A stretch of DNA of 64,000 nucleotides from DLKC01 sp002478885 (lineage in GTDB: Bacteria; Bacteroidota; Bacteroidia; Chitinophagales; Chitinophagaceae): the NCBI GenBank assembly GCA_046329585.1, contig JAXLUI010000002.1, positions 248,001-312,000 on the forward strand, written 5' to 3'. A model generated the notes under the pieces. That model saw nothing but the letters and a program-made list of their open reading frames with translations, had not been told where the DNA came from and ran no database searches. The position numbers and the translations under genes were made by a program. This document shows, piece after piece, positions 24,072 through 32,810 of the stretch. How positions within the stretch are numbered: position 1 is the first letter of the stretch; each line of letters begins with the position of its first letter.

Positions 24072-24842
24072 ATGTCTCATAAAAATTTAAACCAGGTAAA
24101 CGCTTCAAAGCCAAAAAGAGTTGCAATTGTTATTTCTAATCCTGCAGTCTCTACTACAACAGGCTGGCCCGTTGGTTTCTGGTGGAGCGAATTAACGCAC
24201 CCCTATTACAAGCTTACAGAGAAAGGGCACGAGGTAGAAATATTCAGCTACTTCGGTGGTAAATGCGAAGCAGATGCCATGAGCAATCCTGAAGATGTTT
24301 CTCAATGGCAGGCAGAAGATGTGATAAGCCGTGGTTATATACACGATCCCGCATTTGTAAAACTTTTGGAAGACACGAAGCCTTCAAAAGATATTGAAGT
24401 ACAGCAATTCGATGCCATAATTATTGCAGGTGGCCAGGGACCGATGTTCGCATTAGAGCTGGCAACAGACACCGTGCAAAAATTTGTGGAGTTCTACGAG
24501 GCAGGAAAGCTTGCTGTTGCATTGTGTCATGGTGTTGCGGTGCTGCGTTATGCCAAACTTTCCGGCGGCGAATACCTCGCACAGGGGAAAACTGTTACCG
24601 GCTTTGCCAACATTGAAGAAGATTTTGCCGATGAAGCCGTATGGAGTATGGGCGCTTTACCAAAAGGCAAACACGTAATGCCCTGGCGCATTGAAGATGA
24701 GCTAAGAAAGATCGGCGCCAACTACATACAAGCCGGCCTTTGGAAAGGTTTTGCCATTCGTGATGGCAATTTAATTACCGGTCAGCAAAACTTTAGTGGC
24801 AGTGAAACTGCAGACGTATTGATCGCTGCTATGGGTGAATAA
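24072..24842 (+). CDS. DJ-1/PfpI superfamily protein
   Basis: Encodes 256 residues. The glutamine amidotransferase-like fold shows IIIAGGQGPMF (about 117-126) and nucleophile elbow VALCHG with Cys at 152. The expanded size and the KLTGG/ VTGFANIEEDF part fit the larger Hsp31/YhbO-like members such as glyoxalase III-type chaperones. These handle glyoxals or damaged proteins. Divergent from an HxlR regulator with a palindromic operator, it looks like a stress-inducible detoxification gene. Cytoplasmic. Confidence 0.88.
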   Translation: MSHKNLNQVNASKPKRVAIVISNPAVSTTTGWPVGFWWSELTHPYYKLTEKGHEVEIFSYFGGKCEADAMSNPEDVSQWQAEDVISRGYIHDPAFVKLLEDTKPSKDIEVQQFDAIIIAGGQGPMFALELATDTVQKFVEFYEAGKLAVALCHGVAVLRYAKLSGGEYLAQGKTVTGFANIEEDFADEAVWSMGALPKGKHVMPWRIEDELRKIGANYIQAGLWKGFAIRDGNLITGQQNFSGSETADVLIAAMGE

Positions 24843-24849
24843 TTTTTAT

Positions 24850-24995
24850 GAGCCGGGCAGTTGAACACCCATAAAACTTCCGTTGCGTCGCACTCCTGTA
24901 CGTTCTATTCTTTGCTCAACATTGTTCGAATGAACAAGTGAGTGATCCCGCATCGTTCCTTGCGGGACCAGCGCAACAGAGATGCCAGGAAATGC
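24850..24995. repeat. Inverted pair of family A elements
   Basis: A forward copy (GAGCCGGGCAG at about 24851, core TTCCGTTGCGTCGCAC at 24878-24893) is followed by a reverse copy (ACAAGTGAGTGA at 24934-24945, GCGCAACAGAGATGCCA at 24971-24987). The reverse copy carries a core hairpin CCCGCA...TGCGGG (24947-24966). TTGTTC-GAAT-GAACAA sits at the junction. The layout resembles a head-to-head BIME-like pair. Confidence 0.75.
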
Positions 24996-25096
24996 TACCG
25001 CTGAAAACAAACAATAAGCACAGCATCCAGGGAAACTAAAAACCGCAACCTGAAACGAAAACGCTTTTCATTTTCTTCTTTCCTAACATATTGGAC

Positions 25097-25894
25097 ATGA
25101 AAAAATATTTACTGTTAACAGCCATGTTCCTGGCTGTTTTACCAGTGGATGGAATCTCACAAAAAACATCAACAATGAAACAAACAATCGTATTGGTGCA
25201 CGGTGCATGGATGGATGCATCTGCATGGTATAAGGTACTGCCTTTGCTGGAGCAGAAAGGCTACGAAGTAATTGCGGTAAACCTTCCGGGTCATGGCACA
25301 GACACTACTGGTTATGCCGACATAACATTAAACAGCTACGTAAACGCTGTTGTGCATGTGATTGGTGCCAGAACAAATGTGATACTGGTAGGTCATAGTA
25401 TGGCGGGCATTGTTATTTCGCAGGTGGCAGAAAAAATTCCCGCACAGATAAACCGGCTTGTATATGTGGCTGCCTATTTACCGCAAAACGGAGAAAGCCT
25501 TTACCAAATTTCGGAGCAGGATAAAGACAGTCATATAGGTCAATACTGGAGACAGGACGATCCGCAACATTATAGTCCCGCGTCTATTGCAGCAGAAGGC
25601 ATTAAAGCTTGTTTTGCTGCAGATGCGCCCGATGCTGATGTGCAGCATTTGATCAAAGATCATAAAGCAGATGCTTTGGCACCTATGGCTACAGCAGTTG
25701 TATTAACAGCGGCAAATTTTGGCAGCGTGAAAAAAGTATATATACACACCACGCAGGATAATGCCGTGAGTTATTACCTGCAACAGCTAATGGTAAGCAA
25801 AACCAAAGTGGATAAAGTCTATTCCTTGCAGACGTCACATAGTCCGTTCTTTAGCCAGCCCGCTGCGCTTGCAGATCTAATTGTCAACGATTAG
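25097..25894 (+). CDS. Exported alpha/beta hydrolase (EstC/PhaB-like)
   Basis: Encodes 265 residues from the ATG at 25097, starting with signal peptide MKKYLLLTAMFLAVLPVDG. The fold is marked by VLVHGAWMDASAW, nucleophile GHSMAG near residue 103 and a C-terminal TSHSPFFSQP histidine region. This matches the alpha/beta hydrolase group that includes salicylate esterase-like and methylesterase-like enzymes. The substrate is not evident. The stop overlaps the next gene region (2 nt between), so it heads a four-gene operon. Confidence 0.87.
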   Translation: MKKYLLLTAMFLAVLPVDGISQKTSTMKQTIVLVHGAWMDASAWYKVLPLLEQKGYEVIAVNLPGHGTDTTGYADITLNSYVNAVVHVIGARTNVILVGHSMAGIVISQVAEKIPAQINRLVYVAAYLPQNGESLYQISEQDKDSHIGQYWRQDDPQHYSPASIAAEGIKACFAADAPDADVQHLIKDHKADALAPMATAVVLTAANFGSVKKVYIHTTQDNAVSYYLQQLMVSKTKVDKVYSLQTSHSPFFSQPAALADLIVND

Positions 25895-25896
25895 TG

Positions 25897-26676
25897 ATGA
25901 AAAAAATACTTGTTGTTGCGGCAGGGCTTTGCCTGTTGAATAATGTTGTGTTTGCGCAGATCAATGAAAGCGACACTACCCGTTTTCAATTGCGTGCAAA
26001 TCTTACAGGAAATTACCAGCAGGGAAATGTAACAGTAACCACCATAAAAAGCAGGCTTGATTTTTGGTATGCGCCTGTGAGCGATTGGGTGTTCAAATCA
26101 CAGAACAGCAGTTTGTACCAGTCGTTTTACAAGAAGAAAGCAGACAATGATATCTTCAGCAGGAATTATTTTTATTATAAGCCGCACAATAAAATTTATC
26201 CTTTTGCTATTGCCTATGTGTCTGCGAATTATCGCAGGAAGATTGACCTGCGCTGTTTTGCCGGAGCAGGTGTTACCTATCAGCTATTGCAGCAACAAAA
26301 AAATGTGCTCAAGCTTTCCGCAAGTACAGTATATGAAGCAACAACTTTCACGCAGCGCACTTTCAATTATGCTGAATATGATGGCAGCGATAAAATAAGC
26401 TTGTGGAGAGCTACCCTGTATGTGGCTGGCTGGAATTACCTGTTGCAGCACCATCTTCGTTTATATTATGATGCTTACTGGCAGCCTGCTTTTAATAACA
26501 GCAACAACTACAGAACACAGTTTGACGTGGGGATAGATTTTCCCGTGTGGAAAGGTTTATCTGTAACTGCGTTGTACAGCTTTACACATGAGCATGTGGT
26601 GGTAACAAATATTCAGCAGGAAGATAAGATACTCACATTTGGGTTAGGCTATAATCTGAAAATTAAACAACAATGA
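25897..26676 (+). CDS. DUF481-type outer membrane protein
   Basis: Encodes 259 residues with a signal peptide ending in FAQ. The rest is a beta-barrel-like series of aromatic-rich strands (RFQLRANLTGNYQQGN, LDFWYAPVSDWVFKSQN, ISLWRATLYVAGWNYLL) and ends with a strand, GLGYNLKIK. It fits the DUF481/YdiY salt-induced outer-membrane family. Function unknown. It starts 2 nt after the hydrolase stop and overlaps the permease gene by 4 nt. Confidence 0.8.
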   Translation: MKKILVVAAGLCLLNNVVFAQINESDTTRFQLRANLTGNYQQGNVTVTTIKSRLDFWYAPVSDWVFKSQNSSLYQSFYKKKADNDIFSRNYFYYKPHNKIYPFAIAYVSANYRRKIDLRCFAGAGVTYQLLQQQKNVLKLSASTVYEATTFTQRTFNYAEYDGSDKISLWRATLYVAGWNYLLQHHLRLYYDAYWQPAFNNSNNYRTQFDVGIDFPVWKGLSVTALYSFTHEHVVVTNIQQEDKILTFGLGYNLKIKQQ

Positions 26677-27128
26677 AAATGAGTGACCAGTTAAGTTTTA
26701 TACTGCTTGCATTATGCGCAGGCATGATGATACCCTTTCAAAGTGCCATGAATGCACAGTTGGGCAAGGCATTGCAAAGCCCTTACTATGCAGCGCTCTC
26801 TGTATTTGTTATTGCCGCAATTGGTTTGTCATTGTATATTCTGGCAAACCGCTATGTAGTCCCATCAACACAACAATTTTCCGGCGCACCAACATGGAGT
26901 TACCTGGGTGGTATTTTAGGCGGCGCGTATATTTTGCTGATCGTATTGTGCGCACCCAGACTTGGTATTGGCAATGTAACCGTGCTGGTACTGTTGGGAC
27001 AAATACTTTCTGCATTGCTAATAGATCAATTTGGTTTATTAAGATCACCGGTGCATGTGTTAAACATTCAACGCATCATTGGTGTGATACTGGTAATCGC
27101 CGGCGTTTATCTTGTAAAGAAGTTTTAA
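26673..27128 (+). CDS. YdcZ-like (DUF606) small membrane transporter
   Basis: Encodes 151 residues with five hydrophobic segments, MIPFQSAMNAQLG near the first and GVILVIAGVYLVKK at the end. MNAQLGKAL and the GGxLGGAYILL region fit the DUF606/EamA-related half-size permeases of the drug/metabolite transporter superfamily, which probably act as dimers. Inner membrane. The start overlaps the DUF481 gene by 4 nt (ATGA), placing it in the same operon. Confidence 0.85.
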   Translation: MKMSDQLSFILLALCAGMMIPFQSAMNAQLGKALQSPYYAALSVFVIAAIGLSLYILANRYVVPSTQQFSGAPTWSYLGGILGGAYILLIVLCAPRLGIGNVTVLVLLGQILSALLIDQFGLLRSPVHVLNIQRIIGVILVIAGVYLVKKF

Positions 27129-27139
27129 AACTTTCAATT

Positions 27140-27760
27140 ATGGATCACCCGCAAGCCAATTATTTTTCCAAAACAAGAGTAGAAGCATTCAGCGACGGCA
27201 TATTTGCAATCATTGTTACCTTACTGGTACTGGAAATAAGTGTCCCTGAAATTAAGGATCACCAGTCGGGTGAAGCATTGGCAAAAGCGTTATTACAATT
27301 ATTACCAAAAGTCCTGAGCTGGATCGTAAGTTTTCTTATCGTGTGCGTGATCTGGGTGAATCATCACCGCATTATGCAGCAACTAAAAATAATTACACAT
27401 GGCTTGTTCTGGCTCAATGCCAATCTATTGCTATGGTGTTCATTCATTCCATTTCCAACAGCATTGATGGGTGACTATGTAAATAACCCTGTTGCATTGA
27501 TTGTGTTTGGCGTTGTATTAGCACTAATGGCATTTTCTTTTTCGCTTATTCGCATGAATGCTTTGAAGAACCGGTTTGTACTAAATGATAATATTGATAT
27601 CACGCACTATAAAAAAGCTACAAAAGCTTCTATCCTGTTTGGGCCGTTGCTCTATCTCTGCGGTGCTGCACTGAGTTTAGTGCATACGTACCTTGGTTTT
27701 TGTGTGTATGCATTTATACCGGTTTATTTTATCTTTTACAACTCCGCCAAAACAAGATAA
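27140..27760 (+). CDS. TMEM175-like (DUF1211) potassium-channel family protein
   Basis: Encodes 206 residues from the ATG at 27140; a longer frame back to 26714 is a shadow of the permease gene. The opening motif RVEAFSDGIFAIIVTLLVLEI is the signature FSDG sequence of TMEM175-type proteins. Six hydrophobic segments follow, with WVNHHRIMQQL after the second. Bacterial members form potassium-permeable tetramers. Inner membrane. It begins 11 nt after the permease gene and ends the operon. Confidence 0.9.
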   Translation: MDHPQANYFSKTRVEAFSDGIFAIIVTLLVLEISVPEIKDHQSGEALAKALLQLLPKVLSWIVSFLIVCVIWVNHHRIMQQLKIITHGLFWLNANLLLWCSFIPFPTALMGDYVNNPVALIVFGVVLALMAFSFSLIRMNALKNRFVLNDNIDITHYKKATKASILFGPLLYLCGAALSLVHTYLGFCVYAFIPVYFIFYNSAKTR

Positions 27761-27879
27761 TAGTATGCAATTACCGTTTCAATCCGGATGTTACAATGTG
27801 GCCAGGGAATACTGTTGAACGCTACATTAAAGTAATTGGAATGGTTAATAGCCGGATACTCACCTGAGCATGTATTGTG

Positions 27880-28030
27880 GCAGTTTCGGTTGGTTGGTGA
27901 CAGCAACCGATAAGTCAAATATTTCGCAGCAGGAGATGCCTGATTCTTTTGCTGTTCACTACGAGTGCCACGAAGCAACGCACCAGGCTATCTGGCACTC
28001 GCCCGGGAAGCATTTCGGTTGGCAGGGACA
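27880..28030 (+). repeat. Family B mosaic block (B1-B4-B1)
   Basis: B1 arms lie at 27887-27892 and 27904-27909, B4 has perfect 9-bp arms CGAGTGCCA/TGGCACTCG (27962-27970 and 27993-28001), and a second B1 follows near 28014. This is the cleanest B4 copy and supports real stem pairing. Between them the GATGCCTGATTCTTT spacer recurs. Confidence 0.85.
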
Positions 28031-28054
28031 GCAACCGATAGGTCAATAGCTATA

Positions 28055-28120
28055 CTTCAGTACAAGTGTGCGACGCAAGAGCCGATGCCATGAAATACAA
28101 CAGCAGGGAACAAAATAATT
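28055..28120 (-). repeat. Dispersed intergenic repeat, family A copy (reverse)
   Basis: TTCAGTACAAGTGTGCGACGC (28056-28076) is followed directly by the GATGCCATGAAA module at 28084. This is a compact, hairpin-free copy that shows how the two halves normally join. Confidence 0.8.
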
Positions 28121-28145
28121 GCAGCTATGGATAAGTCAAGGCTGG

Positions 28146-28185
28146 TGATCCACAGCGTTCCCTTTGGGTAACGTTGTGAGGACAA
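28146..28185 (+). repeat. Family B module B3
   Basis: CCACAGCGTT...AACGTTGTG with loop CCCTTTGGGT, followed by AGGACA. One of the B3 hairpins. The rest of the gap to 28345 holds only a GCCG...CGGC stem near 28256 and no gene I can support. Confidence 0.75.
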
Positions 28186-28345
28186 AAGGAGTCTATTTAT
28201 CAGCGTGGAAGATTGTGGTGTTGGCCGCCATACATATTTGTCATTCGCCACCCTAGCCGTCAAGCGGCTTGCCTATTTGTATATGCTAATACCGACAATT
28301 CTCCTGTGGGGGACGGCAATGAAACATTATCGGAGGCATGCGTTG

Positions 28346-29833
28346 TCAAAGACTGTCAAAAAAATTTGAAGCAATATTCATGGGTCTGAATGTGTATCTT
28401 TTTTTTGCATGATGCATCCCGCTCCGTTGCAGGATATCGACCAATGACCGGATCACGTTGATGATGTAATCGCCCTTATTGATCATTACGCATTCGCTTC
28501 TTCCCGCATATGCTGCGTCAGTGACTTCCGACCTGGTTGCGATACCTGATTTATTTAATGTTTCGAGGACCTGGGTAGCCCAGATAACGGGGACGTGTGC
28601 GGCTTCGCTTATCCAAAGAATTTCTTCCTGTATTTCGCTCATGCGTTCAAAGCCGATTTCTACGGCAAGGTCCCCGCGTGCAATCATTACCGCAAACACT
28701 GACTCCTGCATGCCCTGCAGTAGCAAAGACGGTAAATTTTTTACCGCATCTGGTGTTTCAATTTTCAAGGTAATCGCAGGGCGTTTTTTGAATGCTGAAA
28801 GTTTGTCCTGCAGCAGTTTTACGTCGCCTGCATCCCTGACGAAAGAATACCCGATAAGATCTGCATTTTCACAGATAAAAGGCAGTGTTTTTATGTCGTA
28901 TGCCGAGAGCGAAGCAAGTTGCAATGCACTGTCAGGAAAATTTATCCCTTTCCCCTCTTTCAACTGTTGCTTCTTTGAAGAAACACGGTTAACCCGCAAA
29001 AGCGCCATCCCGGCATCGTTATCTTCCACTACCGACTCGATCATTCCATCATCAAATAAAACCCGATCACCATTTTTAAGTTGCGTAACAACCCCCGGCT
29101 CATCACAGCTAATGACCACCTTTAAAGGGTCATAACCTGCTCCCGGCCCGGTGAGATATATCTGCTGGCCTTCAAAGACTGCCACTTTACCGGAGCTATG
29201 CCCTTTCCCTACAACTGAGCTGCGCAATTTGGGACCTGCCAGGTCCATGAATATTTTACATTCGATACCCGTGCTTTGTGAAGCCTGCTTAAGTGTAGTG
29301 ATCATGGCAGACCATATACCGGCGTCATCATGGGCGGTATTAATTCGGGCAACATTCATCCCTGTTTCCAGCAGTTTTTTTATCAATATTACATTACCGG
29401 CGAACTCCCTATCGAAGGTTACCATGATGGAAGGAATACTTTCAACATGACTTTTACCGAATAAACCAATAGCTCTTTCTTCGATCAATTGGCGACCGGT
29501 ATAATAGTCCAGGTGCTGATGGACGGAAGTAAATGTCTCGCCAAGCCACGTGAGAATCGACTGCAGCTGGTAACGTATATGAGATTCGCTGCTTGCAAGT
29601 GATGACAGCCCATGCATATGCAACTGGTCCTGCAAATTGCGGACATCTTCGCTGCGGAGAGCGAGATACTGGACCAGGTTATATGCACTTGATAACTGGG
29701 AAGGATGCAGGTGTTTAAAAACCCCTGACGACTTAATGAGCGCGTCGTCCATTTTTTGAAGCAAATACAGCAGCTGTATTTTTGCCGCATTCAGATCGCC
29801 CTGTTGTTGCCCTGAAGTATTCATTGGAACCAT
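28346..29833 (-). CDS. Atypical pyruvate kinase-like protein with extra N-terminal domain
   Basis: Encodes 495 residues. The first ~125 are helical and not part of pyruvate kinase. From about 130 the sequence follows a TIM-barrel pyruvate kinase: MNVARINTAHDD, MDLAGPKLRSS, LKIETPDAV with the catalytic Lys, VARGDLAVEIG and WATQVLETL...RSEVTDAAYAG. Key positions differ from the norm: TFDRE in place of T-x-GP-S, INTAHD in place of LNFSHG, and DLAGPKLR in place of DTKGPEIR. The usual C-terminal allosteric domain is absent. It may be a divergent enzyme or a regulatory paralogue. No glycolytic neighbours. Confidence 0.8.
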   Translation of the reverse strand: MVPMNTSGQQQGDLNAAKIQLLYLLQKMDDALIKSSGVFKHLHPSQLSSAYNLVQYLALRSEDVRNLQDQLHMHGLSSLASSESHIRYQLQSILTWLGETFTSVHQHLDYYTGRQLIEERAIGLFGKSHVESIPSIMVTFDREFAGNVILIKKLLETGMNVARINTAHDDAGIWSAMITTLKQASQSTGIECKIFMDLAGPKLRSSVVGKGHSSGKVAVFEGQQIYLTGPGAGYDPLKVVISCDEPGVVTQLKNGDRVLFDDGMIESVVEDNDAGMALLRVNRVSSKKQQLKEGKGINFPDSALQLASLSAYDIKTLPFICENADLIGYSFVRDAGDVKLLQDKLSAFKKRPAITLKIETPDAVKNLPSLLLQGMQESVFAVMIARGDLAVEIGFERMSEIQEEILWISEAAHVPVIWATQVLETLNKSGIATRSEVTDAAYAGRSECVMINKGDYIINVIRSLVDILQRSGMHHAKKRYTFRPMNIASNFFDSL

Positions 29834-29967
29834 GCTGTTAGGAATACCAAAAATAGGCCCGACGGCAAAGCGCTTTTATGATAAAACTCAGTTTATCCCA
29901 TTTACACTGAAAGATAATAATTGCTTAACTGGTGCAACGGATTAAGGTTACAGGGGGTACCATCGTA

Positions 29968-30216
29968 TCAGCTCTTTTTGGCGATGGCTTTCTTTGCCGT
30001 TTTAGCTTTGGCCGTTTTTGTTGCAGGGGTTGGCACAATGACAATTTTGCTGATTATTTTGGCTGCTTTTTTAATGGCTTTTTCCACATCATCGGCAGAC
30101 CCATTTTTTTTATAGGAAGCCAACATGTGTTGCAATTGCCCGACGATAACAGTGCGGGTTAAATTAGCCTGGTTCTTTTCTGCCTGCTTTACATCTTTTT
30201 TTACAGACATAGTCAA
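29968..30216 (-). CDS. Small basic Lys/Ala-rich hypothetical protein
   Basis: Encodes 82 residues. The N-terminal half is helical (QANLTRTVIVGQLQHMLASYKK) and the C-terminal third is a Lys/Ala/Thr tail (KTAKAKTAKKAIAKKS). This resembles bacterial histone H1-like tails, suggesting nucleic-acid binding, but no recognised domain supports that. An alternative start lies two codons downstream. Cytoplasmic. Confidence 0.6.
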   Translation of the reverse strand: MTMSVKKDVKQAEKNQANLTRTVIVGQLQHMLASYKKNGSADDVEKAIKKAAKIISKIVIVPTPATKTAKAKTAKKAIAKKS

Positions 30217-30309
30217 TGTTGTTTTATTAATAATTTAATAACACAAAAATAAAGTTCCGTACATATCGCCAATGTTAAGTTTTGCTACGGCGGGTATAAT
30301 GCTTTCCCT

Positions 30310-30370
30310 GAGCCAAATTCAACCGATGCCATGAAAACGGAATCGTGAACCGAGCGTGACAAGTGCAGAT
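30310..30370 (-). repeat. Dispersed repeat, family A-related
   Basis: GATGCCATGAAAACGG starts at 30325 and is followed by AATCGTGAACCGAGCGTGACAAG, nearly identical to 16996-17032. The remainder of the 30217-30533 gap contains nothing else I recognise. Confidence 0.7.
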
Positions 30371-30533
30371 GCCCAAAGTGATATAGCTGGCAACCAATGT
30401 ATCAATGACAAGTCACGGGATGCTGGTGTAAAGCTACGGATGCACCGTATTTTATTTACAACGAAGTGCGTAAAGTATTTCACGAAGAACACAAAGATGA
30501 TTGCCTTGTTGAAGGTTAAGGTTTTGCTGGGTT

Positions 30534-30848
30534 TTATTCTTTATTAAAATAACGCAGCAACTCGGTTATGTGATCCGTCTGCCAGCTAATCGATTTCCCG
30601 AAGGAGGACTGGAACAGCGTTTCGCCGTTTTTGCAAAGAATGAAGTTGTAATGGCCCTCAGGCATAAGGCTGGTCCTGATCTGCACCTTGGGCGCCTTGA
30701 AACAGCCTCTGCGTATGGTTGTGTGCGACAGGTCTGTAATAAGATAATCAAATTCATGCCCCTCCAGGTTTTGAGGGAATATCTCAACAAAAAGAAATTC
30801 ATTTACATTTTCCGTTATGGCGGCAATACGTTGTTGAAGGGCTGACAT
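30534..30848 (-). CDS. Hypothetical protein, about 104 residues
   Basis: A small soluble protein started at MSALQQRIAA (30848); the frame runs to 30857. Alternating hydrophobic/polar strands (FLFVEIFPQN, HYNFILCKNGE) and a final helix HITELLRYFNKE suggest a compact alpha/beta fold. No family or motif recognised. A 350-bp non-coding stretch separates it from the next small reading frame. Confidence 0.55.
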   Translation of the reverse strand: MSALQQRIAAITENVNEFLFVEIFPQNLEGHEFDYLITDLSHTTIRRGCFKAPKVQIRTSLMPEGHYNFILCKNGETLFQSSFGKSISWQTDHITELLRYFNKE

Positions 30849-31222
30849 AAACAACATGTTTGGGCTAAATTAACTTTAGTTTACGTTTTGTGAGCATTGC
30901 TATTATTAAGCAATGATGATGAAAATGTTAAGCAATCCCTGCACATTGATTTCCTGCCACAGCAAGCGCCAACATTATCAAACGGTTAATAATGACCAGC
31001 CGGAAAACACTTAATACAGTGGTAATATTTACCAGCTATCTATGTACTGATAATTTATTCAAATACGGTGGCATGGAATTGCGACCCGGCAAACATAATA
31101 AACCAGTAGCGGGTGTTGTATGAAAAATATATCAGCGTTTACATATTCTAAAATACCGTGTTGCAGCACCATAGCGAACGAAGAAGCCATAATTATTTAT
31201 TACTTTAATAAGCCATATTTAT

Positions 31223-31396
31223 ATGTATAGTGTTTATACCTTATTACAGGACTACTCTTTCCTGCATGAGACAGATCTGCAAGCCAATCTAACCGAGCTC
31301 CAGGAGTATTATCCTGAAGCAGAAAAACCAGATAATGATGTCCTTGAAGACCGCATGTATTTTTATGATGACAAGGATGAGCTGCGGTATAAATGA
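31223..31396 (+). CDS. Possible small acidic protein, 57 residues
   Basis: ATG at 31223 to TGA at 31396. The peptide starts MYSVYTLLQDYSFLHE and ends DDKDELRYK, strongly acidic and Tyr-rich. Codon choice looks like the neighbours. There is no independent support, so it is a candidate only. The surrounding gap 30858-31848 otherwise shows only the minus-strand peptide at 31544-31660. Confidence 0.4.
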   Translation: MYSVYTLLQDYSFLHETDLQANLTELQEYYPEAEKPDNDVLEDRMYFYDDKDELRYK

Positions 31397-31543
31397 TGGT
31401 TCTTTTCTATCATGATTTAACCAGTAGCAAATAACATGATAAAGGATCCTCGTCATTATGCCGTTGTACAGAGAGCCGGGGATGAGGGCATTTAAAGAGC
31501 CATAAGGTTTAGGGCCATAAAGAGCAAACGGCTTATCTATCTA

Positions 31544-31660
31544 CTACTTAAACTGATCATAGACAAATACAGCAACGAGGACCAGCGTTAGTGCCAGTAC
31601 CAAGATGGTGATCAGTTTTACAAGGGGATTGTTATAATTCCCGTTCCCGGATAGATTCAT
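31544..31660 (-). CDS. Possible 38-residue single-span membrane peptide
   Basis: Reads MNLSGNGNYNNPLVKLITIL and continues as one hydrophobic helix (about residues 14-33), ending VYDQFK and two stop codons. The pattern, polar N terminus, single helix and short charged tail, is typical of small membrane proteins. No homologue is known to me. Confidence 0.45.
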   Translation of the reverse strand: MNLSGNGNYNNPLVKLITILVLALTLVLVAVFVYDQFK

Positions 31661-31848
31661 ATTGCCTGTTTACAAAGCTTAAAGATAGCCAGCGCCAATG
31701 CTTCGACGGCACCTGCTATAATAAATAATCGTGAAGTAATTATTAAACAGGCTATTGTACCATCACTTATACAAATATATTTTGCCCGGAAAAGGGAGCA
31801 GTGATTTAACCGTTACCGGCATTTCCCCGGACGCCCTCAGCAGTAGGC

Positions 31849-32652
31849 TCAAAAAAGATTGAATTTGTCGATCAGCAGATTGATCACCTCCACCAAAATC
31901 AGTACAATGACGATCCATTCCAATACGGAACTGTTGCGGTATTGCAGTAGGTCTTTAAACAGGTCAAGGTTTTCTTTTACAATCTGCAGCCCATCCTGTA
32001 TGGTCCGGAAACGCGACTGAAGATCGAAGGTATTTTTCAATCCTATGTCAAGCTTGTTCAGGGTTTCGTTTTCCCAGGTTTGTTCGGGCGAATCAAAAAT
32101 GTAAAGGTTGGCGGAGATTTTATTTTTGAGGTTGAGGGTGCGGCCAATGTACCGTTTGAGTTTGATCCCGCTCATGCCAATACGGCCCTTTTTTTCCAGC
32201 AGTTGTGTGTGATAATTTGTCTCTTCCAATAAAACATTGGTTTGTTCACTATAGTAGTCCAACGCAACACTGTGCGACACATTGAGCATGATCAGCCGCA
32301 GCACTTCAATATCGGCTTTTGGGATCTCTATTTTATTAAACCCGTAGTTGATTGTATTTGATCCTGTTTCAATTTCAAATTCGTCACCCGGTTGCTGTTC
32401 GAGGAAGTTTTTGCAAAATGGCTTTATTGCCTGCAACAGGGCAGCAGTTTCCGTGTCGCTATAGCCTGTCAAACAAATATTGCCATACTTGTATACGCAG
32501 AGGTATTTGTTTGCGGCTATTTCAAAGACCAATTCATCGCTGTCTGTAAAATAGCTGGCAACAGGAAAACTGTTTTTGAATTGTTTCAGGTCAATGTTAT
32601 CGGCCACCTGGACAGACAATACCTTCAGGTTCATACCATTTGGCAATTGCAT
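31849..32652 (-). CDS. RMD1/DUF155-family membrane protein
   Basis: Encodes 267 residues. The N-terminal two thirds include the family's segment DIEVLRLIMLNVSHSVALDYYSE, followed by a long helical region (LNKLDIGLKNTFDLQSRF...IVKENLDLFKDLL) and a C-terminal membrane anchor EWIVIVLILVEVINLLIDKF. This fits the RMD1/Sif2/DUF155 family, whose eukaryotic members act at mitochondria or cell-cycle structures; the bacterial role is unknown. Inner membrane tail-anchored. Divergent from the next gene. Confidence 0.8.
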   Translation of the reverse strand: MQLPNGMNLKVLSVQVADNIDLKQFKNSFPVASYFTDSDELVFEIAANKYLCVYKYGNICLTGYSDTETAALLQAIKPFCKNFLEQQPGDEFEIETGSNTINYGFNKIEIPKADIEVLRLIMLNVSHSVALDYYSEQTNVLLEETNYHTQLLEKKGRIGMSGIKLKRYIGRTLNLKNKISANLYIFDSPEQTWENETLNKLDIGLKNTFDLQSRFRTIQDGLQIVKENLDLFKDLLQYRNSSVLEWIVIVLILVEVINLLIDKFNLF

Positions 32653-32810
32653 ATAAAGGTAGTCAATTAACGCCAGCCATTTTATGTTGGCGCTATTATG
32701 CTTTACGATTTGATAACACAGTTATAGTGCCGGATCATAAAAAAACATTGCCTGTTTGTGTAAATTTAATGCACGGTATATTTCTACCTGCACACAAAAC
32801 AGCTATTACC

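Noticed and set aside
24850..24995. Integron attC site
   Set aside because: The paired core lacks the conserved attC core sites as far as I can see, and neither an integron integrase nor a cassette array is present.
30858..31222. 33-residue reading frame at about 30914
   Set aside because: It has no conserved features, unusual composition and no ribosome-binding context, so it is not reported.
32640..32810. Longer N terminus for the gene at 32811
   Set aside because: It would cross the divergent promoter region and overlap the start of the DUF155 gene.
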